The position numbers and the translations under genes were made by a program. A stretch of DNA of 64,000 bases from Xanthobacter dioxanivorans. Lineage in GTDB: Bacteria > Pseudomonadota > Alphaproteobacteria > Rhizobiales > Xanthobacteraceae. Numbering within the stretch: the stretch's first letter is position 1; every line of letters begins with the position of its first letter. Location of the stretch: contig NZ_CP063362.1 of NCBI RefSeq assembly GCF_016807805.1, forward strand, positions 1,849,001-1,913,000, given 5' to 3'. Shown here piece by piece: positions 9,422 to 17,984 of the stretch. Under the pieces are notes generated by a model. It did no database searches and was not told where the DNA came from. It saw only the letters and a list, made by a program, of their open reading frames with translations.

Positions 9422-10060
9422 GTGCTGCCCGCCCCGCCGCTGCTGCTCATCACCGACCGCAGCCAGGTGCGCGGCGGTTCTCGCGGCGATCTGGCGGACG
9501 TGGTGGCGCAGGCCTGCGCCGGCGGCTGCCGCTGGATCAGCCTGCGCGAGAAGGACCTTTCCCCCGCCGCGCAGGTCGCCCTGTTCGCGCGCCTGAGGAC
9601 GGCGACGCGCCCCTTTGGCGCCCGCCTCACCCTGCATGGCGCGCCGGAGCTGGCCCGCGCCGCCGGGGCGGACGGCGTGCACCTGCCGGGCGGCGGCGAT
9701 CCGGCGGCGGCGCGGGCGCTGCTCGGCGCCGGGGCGCTCGTGGGGCTGTCGGTCCACACGTCTGAAGAGGCGCGGGCGGCCGATCCGGCCCTGCTCGACT
9801 ACATCACCGTGAGCCCGGTCTTCCTCACCGCGTCGAAGCCCGGCTACGGGCCGGCGCTGGGAGGGGAGGGGCTCGCCGCCGTCGTCGCCGCCGCGCCGGT
9901 CCCGGTCATCGCCCTCGCGGGGATCACCGCCGCGACGGCGGGCCTGTGCCGCAAAGCCGGGGCGGCGGGCATCGCGGTCATGGGCGATGTCATGCGGGCG
10001 CAGGAACCGGCGGCGACGGTCCGGACCCTGGCGCAGGCGTTTGCCGCCGAAACCGACTGA
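9422..10060 (+). CDS. thiE: Thiamine phosphate synthase ThiE (TenI/ThiE family)
   Basis: A 212-residue TIM-barrel protein that joins the pyrimidine (HMP-PP) and thiazole phosphate to give thiamine phosphate. Recognisable parts are the LLLITDRS start, the [10 protein letters not shown] phosphate/pyrophosphate site, DGVHLPGGG and SVHTSEEA, and the [15 protein letters not shown] loop. The start is a GTG eight bases after the thiG stop, with GGGAG before it. Because TenI-like isomerases are close relatives, a TenI role cannot be fully excluded; the gene position supports ThiE. It is the last gene of the riboswitch operon; thiC and thiD are not in the window. Confidence 0.87.
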   Translation: MLPAPPLLLITDRSQVRGGSRGDLADVVAQACAGGCRWISLREKDLSPAAQVALFARLRTATRPFGARLTLHGAPELARAAGADGVHLPGGGDPAAARALLGAGALVGLSVHTSEEARAADPALLDYITVSPVFLTASKPGYGPALGGEGLAAVVAAAPVPVIALAGITAATAGLCRKAGAAGIAVMGDVMRAQEPAATVRTLAQAFAAETD

Positions 10061-10145
10061 CCTTTCCCCCCGTCGCCGGATGCCCCATCGTGACAGCGCC
10101 CGATTGCTCGGCTATGGCCGTGCCCCCGAATCCGAAGGAGGACCC

Positions 10146-12515
10146 ATGGCCGCCGCACCGCAGGGACCGAGCGAACTGATCGCCCGCATCATCGCCGCCG
10201 AGATCGGCGCCCGCCCGGCGCAGGTGACCGCGGCCGTCGCCCTCATCGACGAAGGCGCCACGGTCCCCTTCATCGCCCGCTACCGCAAGGAAGTGACGGA
10301 CGGCCTCGACGACACCCAGCTGCGGACGCTGGAAGAGCGCCTCTCCTATCTGCGCGAGCTGGAGGCCCGGCGCGCCGCCGTGCTGTCCTCCATCGAGGGG
10401 CAGGGCAAGCTCACCGACGAACTGAGCGGCAAGATCGCCGCCGCCACCACCAAGGCGGAGCTGGAGGACCTCTACCTCCCCTACAAGCCCAAGCGCCGCA
10501 CCAAGGCGGAGATCGCCCGCGAGAAGGGGCTCGGGCCCCTTGCGGAGGCGATCCTGGCGGATCGCAGTGTCGCACCCGCCGAGCGCGCGAGCGCCTTCCT
10601 CACCGAGCAGGTGCCGGACATCAAGGCGGCCCTCGACGGCGCCCGCGACATCCTGGTGGAGACCTTCGCCGAGAATGCCGACCTCGTCGGCCGGCTGCGC
10701 ACGCACCTGAAGGCCAATGCCGTGCTCAAGGCCAGGATGGCCGAGGGCAAGGAGGAGGCCGGCGCCAAGTTCCGCGACTATTTCGACCATTCGGAAAAGT
10801 GGGCCACCGCCCCCAGCCACCGCGTGCTCGCCATGCTGCGCGGGCGCAACGAGGAGATGCTGACCCTCGACCTCGTGGTGGACGAGGACGCCACCACCCC
10901 GGTGAAGCCGGCCGAGCGCATCGTCGCCGAGGCCTACGCGATCCCGCTCGCCAATGGCGCGCCGGCGGACGGCTTCCTGCTGGAGGTGGCCCGCTGGGCG
11001 TGGCGGGTGAAGCTCTCGCTCCACCTCACCGTGGAGCTGATGGGCGAGATGCGCGAGCGCGCCGAGGAGGAGGCCATCCGCGTCTTCGCCCGCAACCTCA
11101 AGGACCTGCTGCTGGCGGCGCCGGCCGGTTCGCGCGCCACCATGGGGCTCGACCCCGGCATCCGCACCGGGGTGAAGGTGGCGGTGGTGGACGGCACCGG
11201 CAAGCTCATCGCCACCTCCACCGTCTATCCGTTCCAGCCGCGCAACGACGTGCAGGGCGCGAGCGCGGAGCTCGCCAGCCTCATCCGCCGGCACAATGTG
11301 GAGCTGATCGCCATCGGCAACGGCACCGCGAGCCGGGAGACCGACAAGCTGGTGGCGGATCTCCTCGGCCTGCTGCCGCCGCCCGAGCCGCCGCGCAAAT
11401 TGCCCATCAAGGTGGTGGTGAGCGAGGCCGGCGCCTCGGTCTATTCCGCCTCGGCCACCGCCGCCGCCGAGATGCCGGACATCGACGTGTCGCTCCGCGG
11501 CGCCGTCTCCATCGCCCGCCGGCTCCAGGATCCCCTGGCCGAGCTGGTGAAGATCGAGCCGAAGGCCATCGGCGTCGGCCAGTACCAGCACGACGTGGAT
11601 CAGGCCCGGCTCGCCAAGGCCCTCGACGCGGTGGTGGAGGATGCGGTGAACGCGGTGGGCGTGGACCTCAACATGGCCTCCGCCTCCCTCCTCGCCCGGG
11701 TGTCCGGCCTCGGCACCTCCCTGGCGGAGGCCATCGTCGCCCATCGCAACACGGTGGGGCCGTTCAAGACCCGCAAGGAATTGCTGAAGGTCTCCCGCCT
11801 CGGCCCGCGCACCTTCGAGCTCGCCGCCGGCTTCCTGCGCATCCCCGAGGGCGCCGAGCCGCTCGATGCCTCGGCGGTGCATCCGGAGGCCTATGATCTG
11901 GCCAAGAAGATCGTCGCCGCCTGCGGCCGCGACGTGCGCGCCCTCATGGGCGACACCGCCGCGCTGAAGGCGCTGGACCCGCGCGCCTTCGTGGACGCGC
12001 GCTTCGGCCTGCCCACCGTGCGCGACATCCTCACCGAGCTGGAGAAGCCGGGCCGCGACCCGCGCCCGCAGTTCAAGACCGCCACCTTCGCCGAGGGCGT
12101 TCACGAGATGAGCGACCTGAAGCCCGGCATGGTGCTGGAGGGCACGGTGACCAACGTCGCCGCCTTCGGCGCCTTCGTGGACATCGGCGTCCACCAGGAC
12201 GGGCTGGTCCACGTCTCGGCGCTGGCCGACCGCTTCGTGAAGGACCCGCACGAGGTGGTGAAGGCCGGCGACGTGGTGAAGGTGCGCGTGGTCGAGGTGG
12301 ACGTGAAGAGGAAGCGCATTGCCCTCTCCATGCGCAAGGACGACGCCGGCGCCCGCCCTTCCGGGGGCCGGCCGCAGGAGGCGCGCAACGACGGGCCGCG
12401 CAACGAGGGACGGGCGAACGAGGCCCGCCGCGCCCCGCCGCCGGCCCGGGAGAAGCCGGGGCAGGGCGCGTTCGGCGCGGCGCTGGCCGAGGCGCTCAAG
12501 CGCAAGGGGCCGTAG
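10146..12515 (+). CDS. tex: Tex family RNA-binding transcriptional accessory protein
   Basis: A 789-residue cytosolic protein of the Tex family. The N-terminal helical part begins [22 protein letters not shown] with the family motif [14 protein letters not shown] YqgF/RNase H-like domain is seen at [16 protein letters not shown], a helix-hairpin-helix part near [21 protein letters not shown], and a C-terminal S1 RNA-binding domain ([29 protein letters not shown]). A basic, low-complexity tail (about 60 residues rich in R, N, P, G) follows. Start 10146 has GGAGG upstream. It affects transcription and stress tolerance in other bacteria; the molecular role is still debated. Confidence 0.95.
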   Translation: MAAAPQGPSELIARIIAAEIGARPAQVTAAVALIDEGATVPFIARYRKEVTDGLDDTQLRTLEERLSYLRELEARRAAVLSSIEGQGKLTDELSGKIAAATTKAELEDLYLPYKPKRRTKAEIAREKGLGPLAEAILADRSVAPAERASAFLTEQVPDIKAALDGARDILVETFAENADLVGRLRTHLKANAVLKARMAEGKEEAGAKFRDYFDHSEKWATAPSHRVLAMLRGRNEEMLTLDLVVDEDATTPVKPAERIVAEAYAIPLANGAPADGFLLEVARWAWRVKLSLHLTVELMGEMRERAEEEAIRVFARNLKDLLLAAPAGSRATMGLDPGIRTGVKVAVVDGTGKLIATSTVYPFQPRNDVQGASAELASLIRRHNVELIAIGNGTASRETDKLVADLLGLLPPPEPPRKLPIKVVVSEAGASVYSASATAAAEMPDIDVSLRGAVSIARRLQDPLAELVKIEPKAIGVGQYQHDVDQARLAKALDAVVEDAVNAVGVDLNMASASLLARVSGLGTSLAEAIVAHRNTVGPFKTRKELLKVSRLGPRTFELAAGFLRIPEGAEPLDASAVHPEAYDLAKKIVAACGRDVRALMGDTAALKALDPRAFVDARFGLPTVRDILTELEKPGRDPRPQFKTATFAEGVHEMSDLKPGMVLEGTVTNVAAFGAFVDIGVHQDGLVHVSALADRFVKDPHEVVKAGDVVKVRVVEVDVKRKRIALSMRKDDAGARPSGGRPQEARNDGPRNEGRANEARRAPPPAREKPGQGAFGAALAEALKRKGP

Positions 12516-12544
12516 GCGGATCGGTGGTGGTGCGGTCGGCGGCC

Positions 12545-13102
12545 TCAGCCGTGCTCCACCACCAGCCGGGCGCCGGGCCTGAGGCGGGCAAGGAGGCGGA
12601 CGAGGTCCGCGCGCCGCAGCGCCACGCACCCCGCCGTGGGCGCAAAGCCCGGGCGCGCCAGGTGCACGAACACCGCCGAGCCGCGCCCGGCCACGCGCGG
12701 CCGGGTGTTGTGGTCCAATACCAGCACCAGATCGTAGACGTCATCGTCGCGCCACATGCGCTCGTGGGACACCGGCCGGGTGCCGCCGAGGGGCAGCCGG
12801 ACCGCCCGGTTGTAGCGGCGGTCCGAGGGCTCGTCGCACCAGCCGTCGCCTTTCCGCAGCGGCGCCGCGGGAAGGCGCGTCACCGGGCGCTGTCCGTGGT
12901 CCGGCCGGTAGAGCAACCGACGGATCCGCCACGTTCCGGCGGGGGTGCGCCCGTCCCCCTCGCGCTTGTCGAAGCCCGTTCCGGCCCGGCCGATGGCGAC
13001 CGGCAAGGCCAGGGCGCCGGCGCGCAGAAGACCGAGATGCGCCGCGCCGGGGCGGCGGCGGACGGTGATTTTCGAGATGCCCACAGGATATCGCGCCCTC
13101 AT
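12545..13102 (-). CDS. L,D-transpeptidase (YkuD) catalytic domain protein
   Basis: A 185-residue protein made almost only of a YkuD-type domain. The catalytic histidine and cysteine lie in VFVHLARPG and PTAGCVAL, matching the HxX(n)S/T-x-GC pattern. Earlier conserved parts are DGRTPAGTWRI and SHERMWRDDDVYDLVLVLDHN. Such enzymes form 3-3 crosslinks in peptidoglycan or attach proteins to it. No signal peptide is evident on the 185-residue form, so export is unclear. It is divergent from the response-regulator gene and shares a 110-base AT-richer promoter region. Confidence 0.8.
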   Translation of the reverse strand: MRARYPVGISKITVRRRPGAAHLGLLRAGALALPVAIGRAGTGFDKREGDGRTPAGTWRIRRLLYRPDHGQRPVTRLPAAPLRKGDGWCDEPSDRRYNRAVRLPLGGTRPVSHERMWRDDDVYDLVLVLDHNTRPRVAGRGSAVFVHLARPGFAPTAGCVALRRADLVRLLARLRPGARLVVEHG

Positions 13103-13212
13103 GACGTATTAAAATACCGGCAAATATCCGCCCACGGATGGAAATTTGCGCACAGCCATGGGCATGCTCTACTTGCGCGATTCGCGCGCCCGCAAGGGCG
13201 CAGGAGGAATTG

Positions 13213-13899
13213 ATGGCCAATGCGTGGAAGATCCTGGTAGTCGAAGACGACCCGGAGCTGCGCGATGCGCTGATCGAGCAGCTCGCGCTCCAGGATGAAT
13301 TCGAGCCCGTCGCCGCCGAGACCGCCACCGCCGCCCTCGAGACGGCGAAGAACGGCGCGATCGACATCGTCATCATGGACGTGGGCCTGCCGGACATGGA
13401 CGGGCGCGACGCCGTGCGGCAGATGCGCCGCGCCGGCTTCAAGGCGCCCATCCTCATGCTGACCGGCCACGACACGGACAGCGATACCATCATGGGCCTC
13501 GAGGCGGGAGCCAACGACTATATCGCCAAGCCCTTCCGCTTCGCCGTGCTGCTGGCCCGGCTGCGGGCCCAGATGCGTTCGCACGAGGCGAGCGAGGACG
13601 CGGTGTTCGCCATCGGCCCCTATTCCTTCCGGCCCGGCGCCAAGCTGCTGCTCACCGAGCGCGGCTCCAAGATCCGCCTCACCGAGAAGGAGACGGCGAT
13701 CCTGCGCTATCTCTACCGGGCGGGAAAAACCCCGGTGCCGCGCGAGACGCTGCTGCAGGAGGTCTGGGGTTACAATTCCGGCGTAACCACGCATACTCTG
13801 GAAACCCACATCTATCGCCTGCGCCAGAAGATCGAGCCCGACCCCTCCAATCCCACTCTGCTCGCAACCCAGGCCGGAGGCTACAAGCTGGTGCCCTGA
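13213..13899 (+). CDS. OmpR-family response regulator
   Basis: A 228-residue two-component regulator. The receiver domain (1-120) has acidic residues EDD at 11-13, the phosphate-accepting Asp56 in IMDVGLPDMDG, Thr in MLTGHD, and Lys in ANDYIAKPF. The C-terminal winged helix (about 130-228) carries KIRLTEKETAILRYLYR and THTLETHIYRLRQKIEPDP with the closing AGGYKLVP. The start with GGAGGA at 13213 is chosen over an upstream in-frame ATG. No sensor kinase is next to it; a cyclic-nucleotide-binding protein follows about 110 bases later. Its targets are unknown. Confidence 0.9.
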   Translation: MANAWKILVVEDDPELRDALIEQLALQDEFEPVAAETATAALETAKNGAIDIVIMDVGLPDMDGRDAVRQMRRAGFKAPILMLTGHDTDSDTIMGLEAGANDYIAKPFRFAVLLARLRAQMRSHEASEDAVFAIGPYSFRPGAKLLLTERGSKIRLTEKETAILRYLYRAGKTPVPRETLLQEVWGYNSGVTTHTLETHIYRLRQKIEPDPSNPTLLATQAGGYKLVP

Positions 13900-14008
13900 C
13901 CGCGCGGTCGGCCGACCCCCGACGGCCGCTGGCGCTTAACCCGATCTTTCCCTTCCGCACGTCACCATCAAGACTCAACATCTCCGTCGCAGCAAGGAAA
14001 CGCCGTCC

Positions 14009-14488
14009 GTGAGCATCGAGAAGGACATTGCGCTGCTTCGAGCGGTCGCCACCTTCGACGTGCTCAGTTCCGAGGCCCTGCGCATCCTCGCCATCAGCGC
14101 CGAGGAGCGGACGCTGGCCGACGGGGAGGGCCTGTTCCGTGCCGGCGAGGTCGCCGACTGCGCCTATGTGGTGGTCTCGGGCCGCATCCGGCTGGTGGAC
14201 GAGCGCAAGGCCGATGCGCCGCGCATGCTCAAGGAGGTGGGGCCGGGCACCCTCTTGGGCGAGACCGCCCTGCTGGTGGCCACGCCGCGCCCGGTCACCG
14301 CCGTTGCGTCGGGCTCCACGGTGGTGGTGCGCATCGCCCGCTCCACCTTCGTGCGCATGCTGGAAAGCTATCCCGAAGCCGCCACCAAGCTCCGGCGCAG
14401 CATCGCCAAGCGCCTCGACGAGACCATCCGCGCCCTCGACAGCGTGCGGGTGAAGCTCGAGGACCAGCGCCAGCGCCGCCGCCGCTGA
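14009..14488 (+). CDS. Cyclic nucleotide-binding (Crp-like) domain protein without DNA-binding domain
   Basis: A 159-residue protein with a single cNMP-binding beta-roll: the pattern ADGEGLFRAGEVADCAYVVVSGRIRLV, then GPGTLLGETALLVATPRPVTAVA, which is the phosphate-binding cassette (GE-x-ALL-x(4)RPVTAVA). No helix-turn-helix follows; the end is a long helix (about residues 110-159) with a very basic tail (RQRRRR). The start is a GTG with AAGGAAA upstream. Ligand could be cAMP or another regulator; the protein may act through a partner. It lies downstream of an orphan response regulator. Confidence 0.8.
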   Translation: MSIEKDIALLRAVATFDVLSSEALRILAISAEERTLADGEGLFRAGEVADCAYVVVSGRIRLVDERKADAPRMLKEVGPGTLLGETALLVATPRPVTAVASGSTVVVRIARSTFVRMLESYPEAATKLRRSIAKRLDETIRALDSVRVKLEDQRQRRRR

Positions 14489-14520
14489 TTCCCCCCGTCC
14501 CGCCCGGAGCGTCCCGAGCC

Positions 14521-14925
14521 ATGCGCATCCTGCGGGCCCTCCGGATCATCGCGGTGTTCGCCGTGCTCGGCCCCCTGTCCGGGCTGGCGCAGCTCTATGT
14601 GCTCGCCGCGACGACGTCGTCCGGGCCGCCGCTCGGGCGGCCGGGCAGCGACCTGTGGTGGTGGGCGGTGACGCTGATCCTCTCGGTCGCGCTGGTTCCC
14701 GCCCTTGCCGCCGGCATCCTGTCGGGCGTGCTGACGGCGGCCGGCCAGCCGCGGTGGCGGGTCTGGCTGCTGACGCTGCTGGCGGGCGTTCTGGTGAGCC
14801 TCGTCTTCGGCTTCGCCATCTCCGGCAATGTCAGGGCGCCGCTGCTCATGGCGGCCGTCGGCGTCGTCAGCGTGGTGGTCTGCCAGGGGGTCGTGGACAT
14901 GGCCGGCGCGCTGCGGCGCCGCTGA
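14521..14925 (+). CDS. Small integral membrane protein of unknown function
   Basis: A 134-residue protein with about four hydrophobic helices (residues near 8-30, 47-70, 80-100, 104-125) and a basic C-terminus (RRR). No family is recognised. It begins 32 bases after the cNMP-binding gene and could be its operon partner. Its 3' half is antisense to the extended 3' end of chrA, which is open far beyond its expected stop. The hydrophobic and periodic character of this frame, set against the S/T/P/R-rich antisense frame, suggests that this one is the real coding strand here. Confidence 0.6.
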   Translation: MRILRALRIIAVFAVLGPLSGLAQLYVLAATTSSGPPLGRPGSDLWWWAVTLILSVALVPALAAGILSGVLTAAGQPRWRVWLLTLLAGVLVSLVFGFAISGNVRAPLLMAAVGVVSVVVCQGVVDMAGALRRR

Positions 14926-16175
14926 CGGCGGGCCTCATCCCCCGCCAGCAGCGGTCCCGCCGCCGCGAGGGCGACCACCACCGCCAGCGGCGGCACGCGC
15001 CAGACGGTGAGCAGCAGGAAGCCGGCCAGCGCCGCCGCGAAGTCGCGCGGGCCGAGGACGGCGCTGGTGAAGACCGGGCTGTAGAGCGCCGCGCCGAGCA
15101 GGCCGACCACGGCGGCGTTGGCGCCGCGCATGGCGGCCTGCGCCGCCGGCCGGTGCCGCAGCGCCCCCCAGAAGGGCAGCATCCCGGTGACCAGAAGCAG
15201 GCCGGGCAGGAACACCGCCACCAGGGCGATGGCGGCGCCGGCCACGCCGTTCGGCGCCGGCTGCACCAGCGCCCCCAGATAGGCGGCGAAGGTGAAGAGC
15301 GGCCCGGGCACCGCCTGGGCGAGGCCGTAGCCGGCGAGGAACTGCCCGTTGGTGATCCAGCCCGGCGCCACCACCTCGGCCTGGAGCAGCGGCAGCACCA
15401 CGTGGCCGCCGCCGAACACCAGGGCGCCGGAACGGTAGAAGGCGTCGAACAGCGCCAGGGCCTGGAAATCGCCGGCACCGGCGACCAGCGGCGGAATGAC
15501 GAGCAGCCCCGCGAACAAGGCGAGCAGCGCCAGCCCCGTGCGGCGCGACAGGGGCACCGGCGCCCCGCGGGCCCCGTACGGGTCGTCGTGCCCGGTCCCG
15601 GAGCGCGCGCGGCAGAGGGCGAGCCCGGCCATGGCACCCAGCGCGATGGCGGCGACCTGCCCGAGGGTGCCGCCGGTGAAGGTGACCAGGGCCAAAGCGG
15701 CGAGGGCGATGGCGGTGCGCGGCCCATCCGGGGTGAGCGTGCGGGACATGCCCCACACCGCCTGCGCCACCACCGCCACCGCCACCAGCTTGAGCCCGTG
15801 CAGCACGCCCGCCACCCCCGGCCCGTCGAGGGCGGCGGCGCCGAGGGCGCAGACCGTGAGGAAGAGGGCCGAGGGCAGGGTGAAGCCGGCCCAGGCGGCG
15901 AGGCCGCCGAGCAGCGATCCGGACCTCAGGATGCCCAGGGCGAAGCCGAGCTGGCTGGAGGCGGGGCCGGGGAGGAACTGGCACAGGGCGACGAGATCGG
16001 CGAAGCCCTTGTCGTCGATCCACCGGCGCCGCAGCACCAGGGCGTCGCGGAAGTAGCCGATATGGGCGACGGGGCCGCCGAAGGAGGTGAGGCCGAGCCT
16101 GAGGAAGGCGAGGAACACCTCGCCGGACGAGCCGGTGGCCGTGCCCTGCGCCTGCGCCGTTCCCCGCTCGTCCAT
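14595..16175 (-). CDS. chrA: Chromate transporter ChrA, two-domain type, with an odd C-terminal extension
   Basis: The first about 412 residues form a full ChrA (CHR) efflux protein of the inner membrane: two homologous halves, with LRLGLTSFGGPVAHIGYF and CQFLPGPASSQLGFALG in the first, and RSGALVFGGGHVVLPLL and AVPGPLFTFAAYLGA in the second. These are the signature motifs of the family, which expels chromate. The frame does not stop where the family normally ends; it runs 110 more residues of S/T/P/R-rich sequence antisense to the 14521-14925 gene. A TGA lies one frame off at 14935-14937, so a one-base frameshift or sequencing error near the 3' end is likely. Confidence 0.88.
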   Translation of the reverse strand: MDERGTAQAQGTATGSSGEVFLAFLRLGLTSFGGPVAHIGYFRDALVLRRRWIDDKGFADLVALCQFLPGPASSQLGFALGILRSGSLLGGLAAWAGFTLPSALFLTVCALGAAALDGPGVAGVLHGLKLVAVAVVAQAVWGMSRTLTPDGPRTAIALAALALVTFTGGTLGQVAAIALGAMAGLALCRARSGTGHDDPYGARGAPVPLSRRTGLALLALFAGLLVIPPLVAGAGDFQALALFDAFYRSGALVFGGGHVVLPLLQAEVVAPGWITNGQFLAGYGLAQAVPGPLFTFAAYLGALVQPAPNGVAGAAIALVAVFLPGLLLVTGMLPFWGALRHRPAAQAAMRGANAAVVGLLGAALYSPVFTSAVLGPRDFAAALAGFLLLTVWRVPPLAVVVALAAAGPLLAGDEARRQRRRSAPAMSTTPWQTTTLTTPTAAMSSGALTLPEMAKPKTRLTRTPASSVSSQTRHRGWPAAVSTPDRMPAARAGTSATERISVTAHHHRSLPGRPSGGPDDVVAAST

Positions 16176-16269
16176 GGTCGCCCCCGGCCTGCCCCGCCAC
16201 CTTCGATGTCATCGCGCGGGGGGCGCGGTCAAGGGTGGCCAGGGTCCGCCGTGAAACCGGCGCCCGCAG

Positions 16270-16306
16270 GAAAAGGCCACGGCCCCTTGCGGGATGCCGT
16301 GGCCCC
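16270..16306 (-). terminator. Intrinsic terminator of dctA
   Basis: On the minus strand, after the dctA stop, the arms GGCCACGGC and GCCGTGGCC form a 9-bp stem with a 12-base loop, followed by TTTTCCTG. The arms are at 16275-16283 and 16296-16304. Confidence 0.75.
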
Positions 16307-16357
16307 TTTGCCGCATGTGCGGATGCCCGGCCGGATCCCGCCCGACCCGGCTTTGCC

Positions 16358-17704
16358 TTACTCGGCGGCGATGGCCGGCGTCGCCGGGGTGGAGTCGAGT
16401 TCGTCCTCCAGCGAGTAGTGCTCGCCATTGAGGACGCGGGCGAGCTGGGCCTTGTCGAGCTCGCCCTCCCAGCGGGCCACCACGATGGTGGCCACCGCGT
16501 TGCCGATGAAGTTGGTGATGGCCCGGCACTCGGACATGAAACGGTCGATGCCGAGGATGAGGGCAAGCCCCGCCACCGGCACGCTCGGCACCACGGAGAG
16601 CGTCGCGGCCAGGGTGATGAAGCCCGCCCCGGTGATGCCCGCCGCGCCCTTGGAGGACAGCATGGCCACCAGCAGCAGCAGGATCTGCTCTTCCAGCGAC
16701 AGGTGGATGCCCGTCGCCTGGGCGATGAACAGCGCCGCCAGCGTCATGTAGATGTTGGTGCCGTCGAGGTTGAACGAGTAGCCGGTGGGGATCACGAGGC
16801 CCACCACCGACTTGCCGCAGCCGGCCTTCTCCATCTTCAGCATCAGGCCCGGCAGTGCCGCCTCGGAGGACGAGGTGCCAAGCACGAGGAGGAGTTCCTC
16901 CCGGATGTACTTCAGCAGCTTCCAGAGCGAGAAGCCGTTGTAGCGCGCCACAAGCCCGAGGACGACAAAGATGAACAGGCCGGCGGTGAGGTAGAAAGTG
17001 AAGATCAGGAAGGCGAGGTTCTTGACCGAGCCGATACCGTACTTGCCGATGGTGAAAGCCATGGCGCCGAATGCGCCGATGGGTGCCACCTTCATCACGA
17101 TCGCCACCAGCCGGAACATGGCGGCGGAGAGCGAGTTGAACAGCGTCAGCACCGGCTGGCCGAGATCGCCGACGCCGCCGAGCGCGATGCCGAACAGCAC
17201 CGAGAAGAACAGCACCTGGAGGATGTCGCCGGAGGCGTGCGCCGCCACGGGCGTCGCCGGGATGATGTCCATCAGGAAGCCGATGATGGAGGAATCATGG
17301 GCCTTGGCGGCATAGGTCGCCACCGCCTTGGGATCGAGGCTGGCGGGATCGATGTTGAGGCCCGCGCCGGGCTGCACCACGTTGGCCACGACGAGGCCGA
17401 TGATGAGGGCAAGCGTGGAGAAGGTGAGGAAGTAGATCATGGCCTTGCCGGCCACCCGCCCGACCTTGCCCAGGTCGCGCATGCCGGCGATGCCGGTCAC
17501 CACGGTGAGGAAGATGACCGGGGCGATGACCATCTTCACCAGCTTGATGAAGGCGTCGCCCAGCGGCTTCATGCTGGCGCCGACATCCGGATAGAAGTGG
17601 CCGAGCAGGCAGCCCGCGGCGATGGCCACGAGCACCTGGAAATAGAGGTGATGATAGAACTTGCGCGGGCGCACGGGCGCTGCGACGGGAAGGGCGTGGG
17701 CCAT
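16358..17704 (-). CDS. dctA: C4-dicarboxylate transport protein DctA
   Basis: A 448-residue inner-membrane proton/sodium-coupled importer of succinate, fumarate and malate (DAACS family). The N-terminus [25 protein letters not shown] is typical. Later parts include the serine-rich reentrant loop [12 protein letters not shown] and the substrate-site stretch [16 protein letters not shown], plus the end loop [21 protein letters not shown]. The start at 17704 has GGAGGAG upstream; the longer open frame is ignored. It is divergent from dctBD and has a sigma-54 promoter with two upstream activator palindromes, so DctB/DctD and RpoN should control it. Confidence 0.96.
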   Translation of the reverse strand: MAHALPVAAPVRPRKFYHHLYFQVLVAIAAGCLLGHFYPDVGASMKPLGDAFIKLVKMVIAPVIFLTVVTGIAGMRDLGKVGRVAGKAMIYFLTFSTLALIIGLVVANVVQPGAGLNIDPASLDPKAVATYAAKAHDSSIIGFLMDIIPATPVAAHASGDILQVLFFSVLFGIALGGVGDLGQPVLTLFNSLSAAMFRLVAIVMKVAPIGAFGAMAFTIGKYGIGSVKNLAFLIFTFYLTAGLFIFVVLGLVARYNGFSLWKLLKYIREELLLVLGTSSSEAALPGLMLKMEKAGCGKSVVGLVIPTGYSFNLDGTNIYMTLAALFIAQATGIHLSLEEQILLLLVAMLSSKGAAGITGAGFITLAATLSVVPSVPVAGLALILGIDRFMSECRAITNFIGNAVATIVVARWEGELDKAQLARVLNGEHYSLEDELDSTPATPAIAAE

Positions 17705-17812
17705 GAGACGGGCTCCTCCGCCGGAACCGTGGTGCCTCTTGCGATGGGCACTTCGGGCGCCGGATGCTTCGTTGTGGGGTCGGCGCGGGCGCGCCGCAGA
17801 CGCCCCTTCTTG

Positions 17813-17828
17813 CGCAAGCCGCATGCCA
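17813..17828 (-). promoter_or_regulatory. Sigma-54 (RpoN) promoter of dctA
   Basis: On the minus strand the sequence TGGCATGCGGCTTGCG has the invariant GG and GC with exactly ten bases between them (GG at 17827-17826, GC at 17815-17814). It lies about 110 bases upstream of the dctA start codon, on the correct strand. It agrees with the known RpoN dependence of dctA in rhizobia. Confidence 0.85.
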
Positions 17829-17912
17829 GTCCCGCGCCGCGCGCGCATCTTTGTTAAGCGCTTGTCAGGCTTTCAGAAAATTGAGGCGGCTCAGGATGGG
17901 GCTCGACAGGTC

Positions 17913-17928
17913 GTGCGGATGGCTGCAC
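17913..17928. promoter_or_regulatory. DctD-type upstream activator site 1
   Basis: Imperfect palindrome GTGCGG-ATGG-CTGCAC (one mismatch). Its centre is 32 bp from the second copy, that is about three helical turns, so two activator dimers would sit on the same face. It is upstream of the dctA sigma-54 promoter. The arms resemble the inverted repeats known to bind DctD in rhizobia. Confidence 0.7.
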
Positions 17929-17944
17929 AGTCGCCCTGAAGCGC

Positions 17945-17960
17945 GTGCGGAAATCCGCAC
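17945..17960. promoter_or_regulatory. DctD-type upstream activator site 2
   Basis: Perfect palindrome GTGCGG-AAAT-CCGCAC, about 150 bp upstream of the predicted dctA transcription start and only 24 bp before the dctB start codon. The same sequence type is found in site 1. It could also influence dctBD transcription. Confidence 0.75.
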
Positions 17961-17984
17961 AAGAAGAAGCGGAGAGGCTGCGCG

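Noticed and set aside
9990..12629. Very long open frame antisense to tex and thiE.
   Set aside because: It mirrors a strongly conserved gene; its H/R/G/E-rich composition is what high-GC third positions give on the opposite strand. No ribosome site or domain.
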